A DNA stretch of 64,000 bases from Pseudomonas serboccidentalis (GTDB lineage: Bacteria; Pseudomonadota; Gammaproteobacteria; Pseudomonadales; Pseudomonadaceae): assembly GCF_028830055.1 (NCBI RefSeq), contig NZ_CP101655.1, positions 434,001 through 498,000 of the forward strand, written 5' to 3'. Below, piece after piece: positions 18,999 through 27,437 of this stretch. The position numbers were made by a program, and so were the translations under genes. How positions within the stretch are numbered: position 1 is the stretch's first letter; every line of letters starts with the position of its first letter. Under the pieces are notes generated by a model that was not told where the DNA came from, did no database searches, and worked only from the letters and a program-made list of their open reading frames with translations.

Positions 18999-19835
18999 AT
19001 GGATGCCCAAGCCCGTAACGAACAAGCCCGCAAAGCCCAAGCCTTCAAAGCCCTGCATGAGCGTCCGGGGATTTTCGTCATGCCCAATCCATGGGATGCA
19101 GGTTCGGCGAAGATGCTCGCCAGTCTGGGCTATCAGGCGCTGGCGACCACCAGTGCCGGCTACGCGTTTTCCCAAGGCAAGGCCGACGGCGCCTTGAGTC
19201 TCGATGAGACCCTGGACAATGTTCGGGCGATTGTCGCGGCGACCGATCTGCCGGTGGCGGTGGACCTGGAAAACGGTTTCGCCGATGATCCGGCCGAGTG
19301 CGCCAAAAGCCTGTTGCGCGCCGCCGAGGCGGGCGCGGTGGGTGGTTCGATCGAGGACGCCACGGGCCGCGCCGACGCGCCGATCTATTGCTTCGAACAC
19401 GCCGTGGCGCGCATCGAAGCCGCCGTCGCTGCCGTGCGCACGCTGCCATTTCCCTTCACCCTGACCGCCCGCGCGGAAAACTACCTGCACGGCAATCCGG
19501 ATATTCACGACACCATTCGCCGCTTGCAGGCCTTCGCCGAGGCGGGCGCCGACGTGCTGTACGCGCCGGGTTTACGCAATGCCGAAGAAGTGCTGGCGGT
19601 GGTGCGCGCGGTGGCACCGAAACCGGTCAATGTATTGATGTCCGGCGGTTTGAAACTGACGGTGCAGGAGCTGGAAGAAATGGGCGTGCGGCGCATCAGT
19701 ACCGGTTCGGCATTGGCGCTGGCGGCGTTCGGCGAGTTTTTCCGCGCCGCTGAAGAAATCCAGCACAGCGGCACCTTCGGCTTCACTGCGCAATCGATGC
19801 CTTACGCCAAGGCCAACCAGTTCTTCAAAGGCTGA
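18999..19835 (+). CDS. Isocitrate lyase/PEP mutase superfamily enzyme
   Basis: A 278-residue TIM-barrel protein of the PEP mutase/isocitrate lyase superfamily. Visible parts are MPNPWDAGSAKMLASLGY (about 28-45), TTSAGYAFSQG (about 49-59), the metal-site region AVDLENGFADDP (about 86-97), GSIEDATGR (about 118-126), LTARAENYL (about 153-161) and LMSGGLKLT (about 213-221). Members act on 2-oxo-dicarboxylates or carbon-phosphorus/carbon-carbon bonds near the carboxylate; which substrate applies here cannot be read from sequence. GGAG precedes the ATG by about 9 bases. The next gene follows after 2 bases, so they are probably co-transcribed. Confidence 0.88.
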   Translation: MDAQARNEQARKAQAFKALHERPGIFVMPNPWDAGSAKMLASLGYQALATTSAGYAFSQGKADGALSLDETLDNVRAIVAATDLPVAVDLENGFADDPAECAKSLLRAAEAGAVGGSIEDATGRADAPIYCFEHAVARIEAAVAAVRTLPFPFTLTARAENYLHGNPDIHDTIRRLQAFAEAGADVLYAPGLRNAEEVLAVVRAVAPKPVNVLMSGGLKLTVQELEEMGVRRISTGSALALAAFGEFFRAAEEIQHSGTFGFTAQSMPYAKANQFFKG

Positions 19836-19837
19836 GC

Positions 19838-20530
19838 ATGGGGCGCTGGATCGCGCTGTCGTTGCTGCTGATCATCGCGGGCGCCGTGGTCAGCGTCTGG
19901 CGCGGCTGGCTGGACGTGCCGGCGCAGTGGAACCCGTGGGCGCCATTGGACGTGAAAGCTGTGCCCAACTGGCTGACCGGTTTCAAGCTGATGCGCTTGC
20001 GCACTGATCCCGAGTTATGCGCCCAAGCGCTGAGCCGCTCGGACCTGCGCGTCACGCCCCAGGCCGACAGCCCTGACGCCAAGTGCCCGCTGATCGGCGC
20101 TGTGCGTGTGCAGGGCGGCGAGGTGGCGCTGAGCAGTAGCTTCCTTGCCAGTTGTCCGCTGGCGGTGGCGTACGCGATGTTCGAACGACATACCCTGCAA
20201 CCCGCCGCGCAAGCGCTTTACGGCCAGCCTGTGGCGCGTGTCGATCACCTTGGCAGCTTTGCCTGCCGCAATGTCTATAACCGCGAGAGCGGGGCGCTCA
20301 GCCGGCATGCCAGTGCCGATGCGCTGGACATCGCCGGTGTTCGTCTGGCGGACGGGCGCAGCGTCAGCGTGCTCAGGGACTGGCCGAAACACAATCAGGA
20401 CGCGCAGTTTCTGCGTCAAGTGCGCGATGGCGCCTGCGAGGTGTTCAGTGTGGTGTTGAGTCCGGATTACAACGCCGCCCATCGCAACCATTTTCATGTC
20501 GATGTCGGGCGCTGGAGCGTGTGTCGCTGA
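19838..20530 (+). CDS. Extensin-like C-terminal domain protein
   Basis: A 230-residue protein with an N-terminal membrane anchor or signal (about 4-24: WIALSLLLIIAGAVVSVWRG) and an extracytoplasmic extensin-like C-terminal domain. The domain carries paired cysteines and ends in HRNHFHVDVGRWSVC. The arrangement SRHASADALD (His/Asp) with a later HxH resembles the zinc ligands of LAS/M15 peptidoglycan peptidases, so a periplasmic cell-wall peptidase role is inferred. It lies 2 bases after the PEP-mutase-family gene and converges on the minus-strand gene 20534-21154. Confidence 0.85.
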   Translation: MGRWIALSLLLIIAGAVVSVWRGWLDVPAQWNPWAPLDVKAVPNWLTGFKLMRLRTDPELCAQALSRSDLRVTPQADSPDAKCPLIGAVRVQGGEVALSSSFLASCPLAVAYAMFERHTLQPAAQALYGQPVARVDHLGSFACRNVYNRESGALSRHASADALDIAGVRLADGRSVSVLRDWPKHNQDAQFLRQVRDGACEVFSVVLSPDYNAAHRNHFHVDVGRWSVCR

Positions 20531-20533
20531 CGG

Positions 20534-21154
20534 TCAGGCGGCGAGGCGCAGGTTCTGCAGGACGATCGGGCGAGCCCAGCCGTTATCGAAGTCCAGCGCC
20601 TTCTGCTGCTCGACGATTTCTTCCGGCGGGAACGGTGGATAAGGTTTTTGCAGCAGGTCGAGGTCGAATTCGGCAATCGGCAGGTACAGCGGCTTTTTCT
20701 GTGGTGCCGGGCCAGGCTCTGGCACAGGCTGACCATTGTTGATCACGATCGGGCGGACCCAGCTGCTGTCGAAATCCTGCTGCTCTTGCTGAGCCTTGAG
20801 TTCTTCTGGCGGGAACGGTGGGAACGGCTTGTCCAGCAAATCGGTTTCGAACTCGGCGATCGGCAGGAACAGTGGCTCTGGCGGACGCACTTCGGTCTCG
20901 ACCACGTCGCACTGACGCTGCTCGACGATGTGCGCGTGCAGCTCGCTGCCCAGGGTCGGCTCTTCAGGGCTGTTCAGGTCAACCGGTGGAAACGTGCCAC
21001 AGGCCGGCACCACATCACTCGTCTGTTCGGCCAGGGCCTGGGCAAAGAAATCCTGCCACAGGTGACTGACACCGCTCAGTGCTTGAGTGTTATGACGGCT
21101 ATAGTCGCCATGGGGCGAGATGTAGCCAATCGATGTGGGAAGAATGCCTGACAT
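20534..21154 (-). CDS. Proline-rich protein with two internal repeats
   Basis: A 206-residue soluble protein of unknown function. The C-terminal two thirds consist of two tandem modules of about 58 residues. Each reads PL(F/Y)LPIAEF, then DLL(D/Q)KP(F/Y)PPFPPEE, a Gln-rich link, then DFD and W(V/A)RPIV. There is no signal peptide or membrane segment in the chosen frame. The start is ATG 21154 ([13 protein letters not shown]); the longer frame to 21379 overlaps the divergent rsmJ coding region and is unlikely. No strong ribosome site is visible (an A-run precedes the ATG). I do not recognise the family. Confidence 0.68.
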   Translation of the reverse strand: MSGILPTSIGYISPHGDYSRHNTQALSGVSHLWQDFFAQALAEQTSDVVPACGTFPPVDLNSPEEPTLGSELHAHIVEQRQCDVVETEVRPPEPLFLPIAEFETDLLDKPFPPFPPEELKAQQEQQDFDSSWVRPIVINNGQPVPEPGPAPQKKPLYLPIAEFDLDLLQKPYPPFPPEEIVEQQKALDFDNGWARPIVLQNLRLAA

Positions 21155-21247
21155 TTTTTTCGGTTGACGCTCAGCTCTGGCAAAATGCGCGTTGATTGGT
21201 TTATCGGCCACCTTTTGCCGATCCTTAACTTTTTTGAGCGTGTTTTC

Positions 21248-22030
21248 ATGATTGAGCAACCCGCGGCCTGCCGCATCCATGTCCAGGCCTTGAGCCCGAC
21301 GTTTGAAGCGCAGGCCGAGCAGTGGGCCGAGCGTCTGGGCCTGCCGATGCAGGTGGCCGACGGCGAGTTCGCCTTGCAACTGGGCGAGCAGGGTTTACAG
21401 CTGCAGCAACTCGGCCCGGATGCACCGGGGCCTGTGCGGGTGGATTTCGTCGAGGGTGGCGCGGCGCACCGGCGGTTGTACGGTGGCGGCAGTGGACAGA
21501 TGATCGCCAAGGCCGTCGGCATCGCCCAGGGCGTGCGCCCACGGGTGCTGGACGCCACGGCGGGGCTGGGCAAGGACGCGTTCGTGCTGGCGAGCCTGGG
21601 CTGCGAGATGAGCCTGATCGAGCGCCAGCCGCTGATCGGTGCGCTGCTGGAGGACGGGCTGGCGCGGGCGGCGGAAGATTTCGACGTGGCACCCATCGTC
21701 GCGCGGATGAAACTGCTCAAGGGCAACTCGATCGAGGTCATGCGCAACTGGGAAGGCGAGCCGCCACAGGTGATCTACCTCGACCCGATGTTTCCGCATC
21801 GCGAGAAGACGGCGCTGGTGAAGAAAGAGATGCGCCTGTTCCGGCCGCTGGTCGGGGATGACCCGGATGCGCCGGCACTGCTCGAAGCGGCGTTGGCCCT
21901 GGCGACGCACCGCGTGGTGGTCAAGCGTCCGCGCAAGGCGCCGTGCATCGAGGGGCCAAAGCCGAGCCATGCGCTGGATGGCAAGTCGAGCCGGTATGAC
22001 ATCTACCCGAAGAAAGCGCTCAAGCCCTGA
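21248..22030 (+). CDS. rsmJ: 16S rRNA (guanine1516-N2)-methyltransferase
   Basis: This 260-residue SAM-dependent methyltransferase modifies G1516 of 16S rRNA. The SAM-binding core shows [20 protein letters not shown] (about 97-116) and the catalytic [13 protein letters not shown] (about 173-185). Near the C-terminus is [10 protein letters not shown], typical of RsmJ. The chosen ATG 21248 begins [13 protein letters not shown]; the frame is open to 21164, but that part lies against the divergent gene and has no start signal. A palindrome follows the stop by 10 bases. Confidence 0.93.
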   Translation: MIEQPAACRIHVQALSPTFEAQAEQWAERLGLPMQVADGEFALQLGEQGLQLQQLGPDAPGPVRVDFVEGGAAHRRLYGGGSGQMIAKAVGIAQGVRPRVLDATAGLGKDAFVLASLGCEMSLIERQPLIGALLEDGLARAAEDFDVAPIVARMKLLKGNSIEVMRNWEGEPPQVIYLDPMFPHREKTALVKKEMRLFRPLVGDDPDAPALLEAALALATHRVVVKRPRKAPCIEGPKPSHALDGKSSRYDIYPKKALKP

Positions 22031-22040
22031 GACCGAATCG

Positions 22041-22115
22041 CCCCCTTCGCGAGCAGGCTCGCTCCCACAGAAGTACCGCGATCAACTGTAGGAGTGAGCC
22101 TGCTCGCGAAGGGGG
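22041..22115. repeat. REP-type palindrome, family B, inverted orientation
   Basis: CCCCCTTCGCGAGCAGGCTC ... and its complement ending CGCGAAGGGGG. It lies between rsmJ and the convergent TetR gene and could terminate both. Confidence 0.85.
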
Positions 22116-22134
22116 CAGTCAATACTCCGCAAAA

Positions 22135-22770
22135 TCAGGGCCGATACGCCCGCATGAACAACCCCACCACTTCCTGCACATGACTCTCTGCCGCTGCCTC
22201 GCTCAGCGGCTCACCGCAGCCATACAACAAGCGAAAATTCCCCGCGCCCTTGATCAGGCAGAAGAAATGCTCGGCCGCATTACGTGGCTGGTCGATGTTC
22301 AACGCGCCGGTCTCGTGGATGCGTTTGAGCAGCCGCTCCATGCCTTGCACCATGCGCTCGGGGCCGGCTTCGAAGAAGATCAGCGACAGCTTCGGATCCT
22401 GCGTCCCCAGCGCCATCATCAAGCGGTGCAAATTCACCGACTCATCGCTGTTGATCAGTTGGTGAAAGCCTCGTGCAATGTTCAGCAACACATTTTCCAC
22501 GGCGATGCCGGCGGGCAATTCGAAGAACAGCGGCGGTAATTGCTCTTCGCATTTGGCCATCACGGCGGAGGAGAACAGCGTTTCCTTGTCGTTGAAGTGG
22601 CTGTAAACCGTCAACTTCGACACGCCAGCCTCGGCGGCGACCGCGTCCATGCTGGTGTTGGCGTAGCCGTGACTCAGAAACAGGGTTTTCGCCGCATTGA
22701 GGATCGCCCGGCGCTTGGCTGGATCCTTCGGACGGCCCGGGCCGTTTGGAGCTGCAAGATTGTTCGACAT
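22135..22770 (-). CDS. TetR-family repressor, MexL-like
   Basis: A 211-residue regulator. The basic N-terminus GRPKDPAKRRAIL leads into a TetR helix-turn-helix (about 39-60: STSMDAVAAEAGVSKLTVYSHF). The C-terminal domain (about 80-211) is a TetR_C-type ligand pocket with LIKGAGNFRLLYG. It is divergently transcribed from the MexJK-like pump with 94 bp between, the same layout as mexL-mexJK in P. aeruginosa, so it is predicted to repress both itself and the pump. Candidate operators lie in the shared 94-bp region. Confidence 0.88.
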   Translation of the reverse strand: MSNNLAAPNGPGRPKDPAKRRAILNAAKTLFLSHGYANTSMDAVAAEAGVSKLTVYSHFNDKETLFSSAVMAKCEEQLPPLFFELPAGIAVENVLLNIARGFHQLINSDESVNLHRLMMALGTQDPKLSLIFFEAGPERMVQGMERLLKRIHETGALNIDQPRNAAEHFFCLIKGAGNFRLLYGCGEPLSEAAAESHVQEVVGLFMRAYRP

Positions 22771-22782
22771 TCTTCGCTTTTA

Positions 22783-22827
22783 ATACTGGACTGGTGAGTT
22801 TGCTATTAATACCATACCGGCCAGTAT
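22783..22827. promoter_or_regulatory. Candidate operator region for the MexL-like repressor
   Basis: ATACCGGCCAGTAT (22814-22827) is a 14-bp near-palindrome (12 of 14 symmetric). ATACTGGACTGGT (22783-22795) is a partial second copy in the opposite orientation. Both lie in the divergent promoter region. Confidence 0.5.
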
Positions 22828-22864
22828 AAATATTCCAAGCACCATTAGCGAAAGGTCCGTCACC

Positions 22865-23965
22865 ATGTTCCGCCATGCGTTGTCCTTTGCCGTGCCAGTC
22901 AGCCTGGCGTTTTTATTGTCCGCATGCGGTCAGGAAGAGGCGGCGCAAGTCAGCATTCGACCGGCCATGGTGGTGCAGCCGGTGCCTTCGGCGCAGGCGA
23001 TGGAAAGTTATCCGGGCGAGGTTCGCGCTCGCTACGAACCCGATCTGGCGTTCCGCATCGGCGGCAAAGTCAGCCGACGACTGGTCGAAGAAGGCCAGCG
23101 CGTGAAGGCCGATCAGCCACTCGCCGAGCTCGATCCGCAGGACGTGCGCTTGCAACTCGAAGCGACCCGCGCGCAGGTCGCCGCCGCCGAAGCCAATCTG
23201 AATCTGGTACGCGCCGAGCGTGACCGCTACAAGACCTTGATGGAGCGGCAGATGGTCAGCCGTTCCGCCTACGACAACGCGGAAAACCTTTACCGCTCCG
23301 GCGAAGCCCGCCTCAAGCAGATCAAAGCCGAATTTAACGTCTCGACCAACCAGGCCAGTTACGCCGTGTTGCGTGCGCCGCAGGACGGCGTGGTGGCCAA
23401 GCGTTCGGTGGAAGTCGGGCAGGTGGTTGCCGCCGGGCAAACCGTGTTCACCCTCGCCACCGATGGCGAGCGCGAAGTGTCGATCAGTTTGCCGGAGCAG
23501 AGCTTCGGCCGTTTCAAGGTCGGCCAGCCCGTGACCGTTGAATTGTGGACGCAGCAGAACCAGCGCTTCGCCGGGCAGATTCGCGAGCTGTCGCCGGCAG
23601 CCGATCCGAAATCCCGCACCTTCGCTGCGCGCATCTCGTTCACCAGCGGCAAAGTACCGGCCGAGCTGGGCCAGAGCGCGCGGGTGTTTGTGCAGTCGGC
23701 CGATGCGGTGCCGTTGTCGGTGCCGCTCTCGGCGCTGACCGCGGAAAACGGCGCGACCTACGTCTGGGTCGTCAGCGCCAACAACACCTTGAAAAAGACC
23801 CCGGTGCGCGTCGGCCCGTTCGGCGAGAAAAGCGTGCCGGTGCTCGAAGGCCTGAGCGCCAGCGACTGGGTGGTCGCCGCCGGTGTTCACGTGTTGCTCG
23901 AGGGGCAGCAGGTGCGTCCTGTGGATCGCTCCAACCGTGTGGTCAATCTGGCGGACAAGGAGTAA
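22865..23965 (+). CDS. mexJ: RND efflux periplasmic adaptor, MexJ-like
   Basis: A 366-residue membrane-fusion protein that links the inner-membrane pump to an outer-membrane channel. A lipoprotein signal ends in LLSAC (Cys19). The biotinyl-lipoyl halves are visible as FRIGGKVSRRLVEEGQRVKA (about 60-79) and LRAPQDGVVAKRSVEVGQVV (about 166-185), flanking an alpha-helical hairpin (about 95-155); beta-barrel and membrane-proximal domains follow. Its length and the adjacent TetR and RND genes match MexJ. It is followed by the pump gene after 6 bases. Confidence 0.9.
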   Translation: MFRHALSFAVPVSLAFLLSACGQEEAAQVSIRPAMVVQPVPSAQAMESYPGEVRARYEPDLAFRIGGKVSRRLVEEGQRVKADQPLAELDPQDVRLQLEATRAQVAAAEANLNLVRAERDRYKTLMERQMVSRSAYDNAENLYRSGEARLKQIKAEFNVSTNQASYAVLRAPQDGVVAKRSVEVGQVVAAGQTVFTLATDGEREVSISLPEQSFGRFKVGQPVTVELWTQQNQRFAGQIRELSPAADPKSRTFAARISFTSGKVPAELGQSARVFVQSADAVPLSVPLSALTAENGATYVWVVSANNTLKKTPVRVGPFGEKSVPVLEGLSASDWVVAAGVHVLLEGQQVRPVDRSNRVVNLADKE

Positions 23966-23971
23966 GTCCCG

Positions 23972-26900
23972 ATGCGTTTCAACCTTTCCGAATGGGCGCT
24001 GCGTAATCGCCAGATCGTCCTGTTCCTGATGCTTTTACTGGCCATCGTCGGCGCCTTGTCCTACACCAAGCTGGGCCAGAGCGAAGACCCGCCGTTTACC
24101 TTCAAGGCCATGGTGATCCAGACCCGCTGGCCGGGGGCTACCGCGCAGGAAGTCTCGCGTCAGGTCACCGAACGCATCGAAAAGAAACTCATGGAAACCG
24201 GTGAGTACGAACGCATCGTGTCGTTCTCCCGCCCGGGCGAGTCGCAGGTCACCTTCATGGCTCGCGACTCCATGCATTCAGTGGACATTCCCGACCTCTG
24301 GTATCAGGTGCGCAAGAAGGTCAGCGACATTCGCCAGACCTTGCCGCCGGGGATTCAGGGGCCATTTTTCAACGATGAATTCGGCACCACGTTCGGCAAT
24401 ATCTATGCGCTGAGCGGCGACGGTTTCGACTACGCCGTGCTCAAGGATTACGCCGACCGCATCCAGATCCAGCTGCAGCGGGTGAAGGATGTGGCCAAGG
24501 TCGATCTGCTCGGTTTGCAGGACGAGAAGATCTGGGTCGAGCTGTCCAACGTCAAACTCGCCACCCTTGGCTTGCCACTGGCGGCCGTGCAGCAGGCGCT
24601 GGAAGAGCAGAACGCGGTGTCTACCGCCGGCTTCTTCGAAACCGGCAGCGAGCGTGTACAGCTGCGGGTCTCGGGGAATTTTCAGACCGTCGACGAGATC
24701 AAGAACTTCCCGATCCGGGTTGGTGATCGGACGTTCCGCATCTCCGATGTCGCCGATGTACATCGCGGTTTCAATGATCCACCGGCACCGCGCATGCGTT
24801 TCATGGGCGAAGACGCCATCGGCCTTGCGGTGGCAATGAAGGACGGCGGTGACATTCTGGTGCTGGGCACGGCACTGGAAGGCGAATTCTCGCGCTTGCA
24901 GAAAGGCCTCCCGGCCGGCATGCAATTGCGCAAGGTGTCCGACCAACCGGCAGCAGTGAAAACCGGTGTTGGCGAGTTCGTCCAGGTGTTGGTCGAGGCG
25001 CTGGCGATCGTGTTGCTGGTGAGCTTCTTCTCCCTCGGTGTGCGCACCGGCATGGTGGTCGCGCTGACCATTCCGCTGGTGCTGGCGATGACCTTCGCCT
25101 GTATGTATTACCTCGGCATCGGCCTGCACAAGATTTCCCTCGGCGCGCTGGTGCTGGCGCTGGGGTTGCTGGTGGACGATGCGATCATCGCCGTGGAAAT
25201 GATGGCGATCAAAATGGAGCAGGGCTTCGACCGGATCCGGGCTGCGAGCTACGCCTGGACCAGCACCGCATTCCCGATGCTCACCGGTACGCTGATCACT
25301 GCAGCGGGCTTTCTGCCGATCGCCACGGCGCAGTCCGGCACCGGCGAATACACCCGTTCGATCTTCCAGGTGGTGACCATCGCGCTGCTCGCTTCGTGGG
25401 TGGCGGCGGTGATGTTCGTGCCGTATCTGGGGGAAAAACTCCTGCCGGATCTGGCGAAGATTCACGCCGCCAAACACGGCACGACTGACGGGCAGGCGGA
25501 CCCGTATGGCACGCCGTTCTATCAGCGGGTGCGGCGTCTGGTGGAGTGGTGCGTGGTGCACCGCAAGACCGTGATCGTGCTGACGGTGGGGCTGTTCATC
25601 GCGTCAGTGATGCTGTTTCGTTTCGTGCCGCAGCAGTTCTTCCCGGCCTCCAATCGACTGGAATTGATGGTCGACCTGAAACTGGCCGAAGGCGCCTCGC
25701 TGGCCAACACCACGGCCGAGGTCAAACGCCTGGAAGCGATGCTCAAGGACCACGCCGGCATCGACAACTATGTGGCGTATGTCGGTACCGGTTCGCCGCG
25801 TTTCTACCTGCCGCTGGATCAACAACTGCCGGCGGCGAGCTTCGCCCAGTTTGTGGTGCTGGCGAAAAACATCGAAGAGCGCGAGAACCTGCGCAGTTGG
25901 TTGATCGACACGCTGAACGAGCAATTCCCGGCCTTGCGCTCGCGGGTCACGCGTCTGGAAAACGGCCCGCCGGTTGGCTATCCGGTGCAGTTCCGCGTTA
26001 CCGGTGAGCACATCGAGGAAGTCCGCGCGCTGGCACGCAAAGTGGCGGCCAAGGTGCGCGAGAACCCGCACGTGGTCAACGTGCACCTGGACTGGGAGGA
26101 GCCGAGCAAGGTGGTGTACCTGAACATCGATCAGGATCGCGCCCGCGCGTTGGGTGTGAGCACCGCCAACCTGGCGAAATTCCTGCAGAGTTCGCTCACC
26201 GGTTCCAGCGTCAGCCAGTACCGCGAAGACAACGAATTGATCGAGATTCTGCTGCGCGGCACGGTGCACGAGCGCACCGAGTTGTCGTTGCTGCCGAGCC
26301 TGGCGGTGCCGACCGATAACGGTCGCAGCGTGGCGTTGTCGCAGATTGCCACCTTGGAATATGGCTTTGAGGAAGGGGTCATCTGGCACCGCAATCGTCT
26401 GCCGACGGTGACCGTGCGGGCGGACATTTACGGCAAGGAGCAGCCGGCGACGCTGGTGCAGCAGATTCAGCCGACGCTTGATCCGATTCGCGCCGAATTG
26501 CCTGACGGGTATCTGCTGGATGTGGGCGGTACGGTGGAGGATTCGGAGCGTGGGCAGAAGTCGGTGAACGCCGGGGTGCCGATGTTCATCGTGGTGGTGC
26601 TGACGTTGCTGATGGTGCAATTGCGCAGTTTCTCGCGCACGGCGATGGTGTTTTTGACGGCGCCGCTGGGGTTGATCGGGGTGGTGTTGTTTCTGATGGT
26701 GTTCCGCCAGCCGTTCGGGTTTGTGGCGATGCTGGGGACGATTGCGCTGTCGGGGATGATCATGCGCAACTCGGTGATTCTGGTTGATCAGATCGAGCAG
26801 GATATTGCTTCGGGGCTTAAGCCTTGGCAGGCGATTATCGAGGCGACGGTGCGGCGGTTTCGGCCGATCGTGTTGACGGCGTTGGCGGCGGTGCTGGCGA

Positions 26901-27040
26901 TGATTCCTTTGTCTCGGAGTGTATTTTTTGGGCCGATGGCGGTGGCGATCATGGGGGGGTTGATTGTGGCTACGGCTTTGACGCTGCTGTTTTTGCCTGC
27001 TTTGTATGCGGCTTGGTTCCGGGTGCGTCGCGAGGGTTGA
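23972..27040 (+). CDS. mexK: RND multidrug efflux transporter, MexK-like
   Basis: A 1022-residue inner-membrane proton-driven drug exporter of the HAE1/RND family. TM1 is at about 12-30; TM2-TM6 lie around 335-490, including the proton-relay TM4 segment LVDDAIIAVEMM; the second half mirrors this with TMs around 855-1015 (ILVDQIEQD, IPLSRSVFFGPMAVAIMGG). Two large periplasmic loops carry porter and docking domains. No outer-membrane channel gene follows, as in P. aeruginosa mexJK, so it must borrow an OprM/OpmH-type channel encoded elsewhere. Codons in the last 250 bases shift towards T-ending forms. The stop is followed by a 1.4-kb gene-free repeat region. Confidence 0.92.
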   Translation: MRFNLSEWALRNRQIVLFLMLLLAIVGALSYTKLGQSEDPPFTFKAMVIQTRWPGATAQEVSRQVTERIEKKLMETGEYERIVSFSRPGESQVTFMARDSMHSVDIPDLWYQVRKKVSDIRQTLPPGIQGPFFNDEFGTTFGNIYALSGDGFDYAVLKDYADRIQIQLQRVKDVAKVDLLGLQDEKIWVELSNVKLATLGLPLAAVQQALEEQNAVSTAGFFETGSERVQLRVSGNFQTVDEIKNFPIRVGDRTFRISDVADVHRGFNDPPAPRMRFMGEDAIGLAVAMKDGGDILVLGTALEGEFSRLQKGLPAGMQLRKVSDQPAAVKTGVGEFVQVLVEALAIVLLVSFFSLGVRTGMVVALTIPLVLAMTFACMYYLGIGLHKISLGALVLALGLLVDDAIIAVEMMAIKMEQGFDRIRAASYAWTSTAFPMLTGTLITAAGFLPIATAQSGTGEYTRSIFQVVTIALLASWVAAVMFVPYLGEKLLPDLAKIHAAKHGTTDGQADPYGTPFYQRVRRLVEWCVVHRKTVIVLTVGLFIASVMLFRFVPQQFFPASNRLELMVDLKLAEGASLANTTAEVKRLEAMLKDHAGIDNYVAYVGTGSPRFYLPLDQQLPAASFAQFVVLAKNIEERENLRSWLIDTLNEQFPALRSRVTRLENGPPVGYPVQFRVTGEHIEEVRALARKVAAKVRENPHVVNVHLDWEEPSKVVYLNIDQDRARALGVSTANLAKFLQSSLTGSSVSQYREDNELIEILLRGTVHERTELSLLPSLAVPTDNGRSVALSQIATLEYGFEEGVIWHRNRLPTVTVRADIYGKEQPATLVQQIQPTLDPIRAELPDGYLLDVGGTVEDSERGQKSVNAGVPMFIVVVLTLLMVQLRSFSRTAMVFLTAPLGLIGVVLFLMVFRQPFGFVAMLGTIALSGMIMRNSVILVDQIEQDIASGLKPWQAIIEATVRRFRPIVLTALAAVLAMIPLSRSVFFGPMAVAIMGGLIVATALTLLFLPALYAAWFRVRREG

Positions 27041-27437
27041 TTGGCTTTGTTGGACTTGGCGGCCTTTGGGCCGACCAGGTTCTTGGGGTTTTGGGTGTAT
27101 ATCCGTTGCTTCGGGGGTTGCGGCTGGCGGTTTCGCTCTTACAGCGAGTCCCTTTGGCAAACGCCCCAAAGGAACCAAAGGTCTGGGCCCCGGCGTTCGG
27201 CCCTCGCCGTGGCTCGGGTTCCTTCGTTGCAGGATTCATCCGGGGGCATCGTCTACGGTTTGCTTCGCTGCACCTCCTCTCGATGTGTTTGGCTTCGCCA
27301 AACGGTCGCTGCGCTCCCACCCCCGGATAAACCCCTCCACTCAGCCTGCCGAAGGGGCCAGCAGATCAAGAGCTGCAGCCGAGCTAACGCTCATCCTGTT
27401 GAGTGGTGAAGAGCATGCGGTCGGCTTTTGCTTTTCT
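27041..27437. other. Gene-free region, probable interspersed non-coding element
   Basis: A 397-bp stretch after mexK. Several frames are open on both strands, but none has a ribosome site, codon bias or recognisable product. Phrases such as GGCAAACGCCCCAAAGG and CTTACAGCGAGTCCCTTTGG resemble a multi-copy intergenic sequence I associate with fluorescent pseudomonads; copy number cannot be checked here. Confidence 0.45.

Noticed and set aside
27041..27409. Plus-strand frame of 122 residues after mexK
   Set aside because: No ribosome site, no recognisable domain, and overlapping open frames on both strands suggest non-coding GC-rich DNA.
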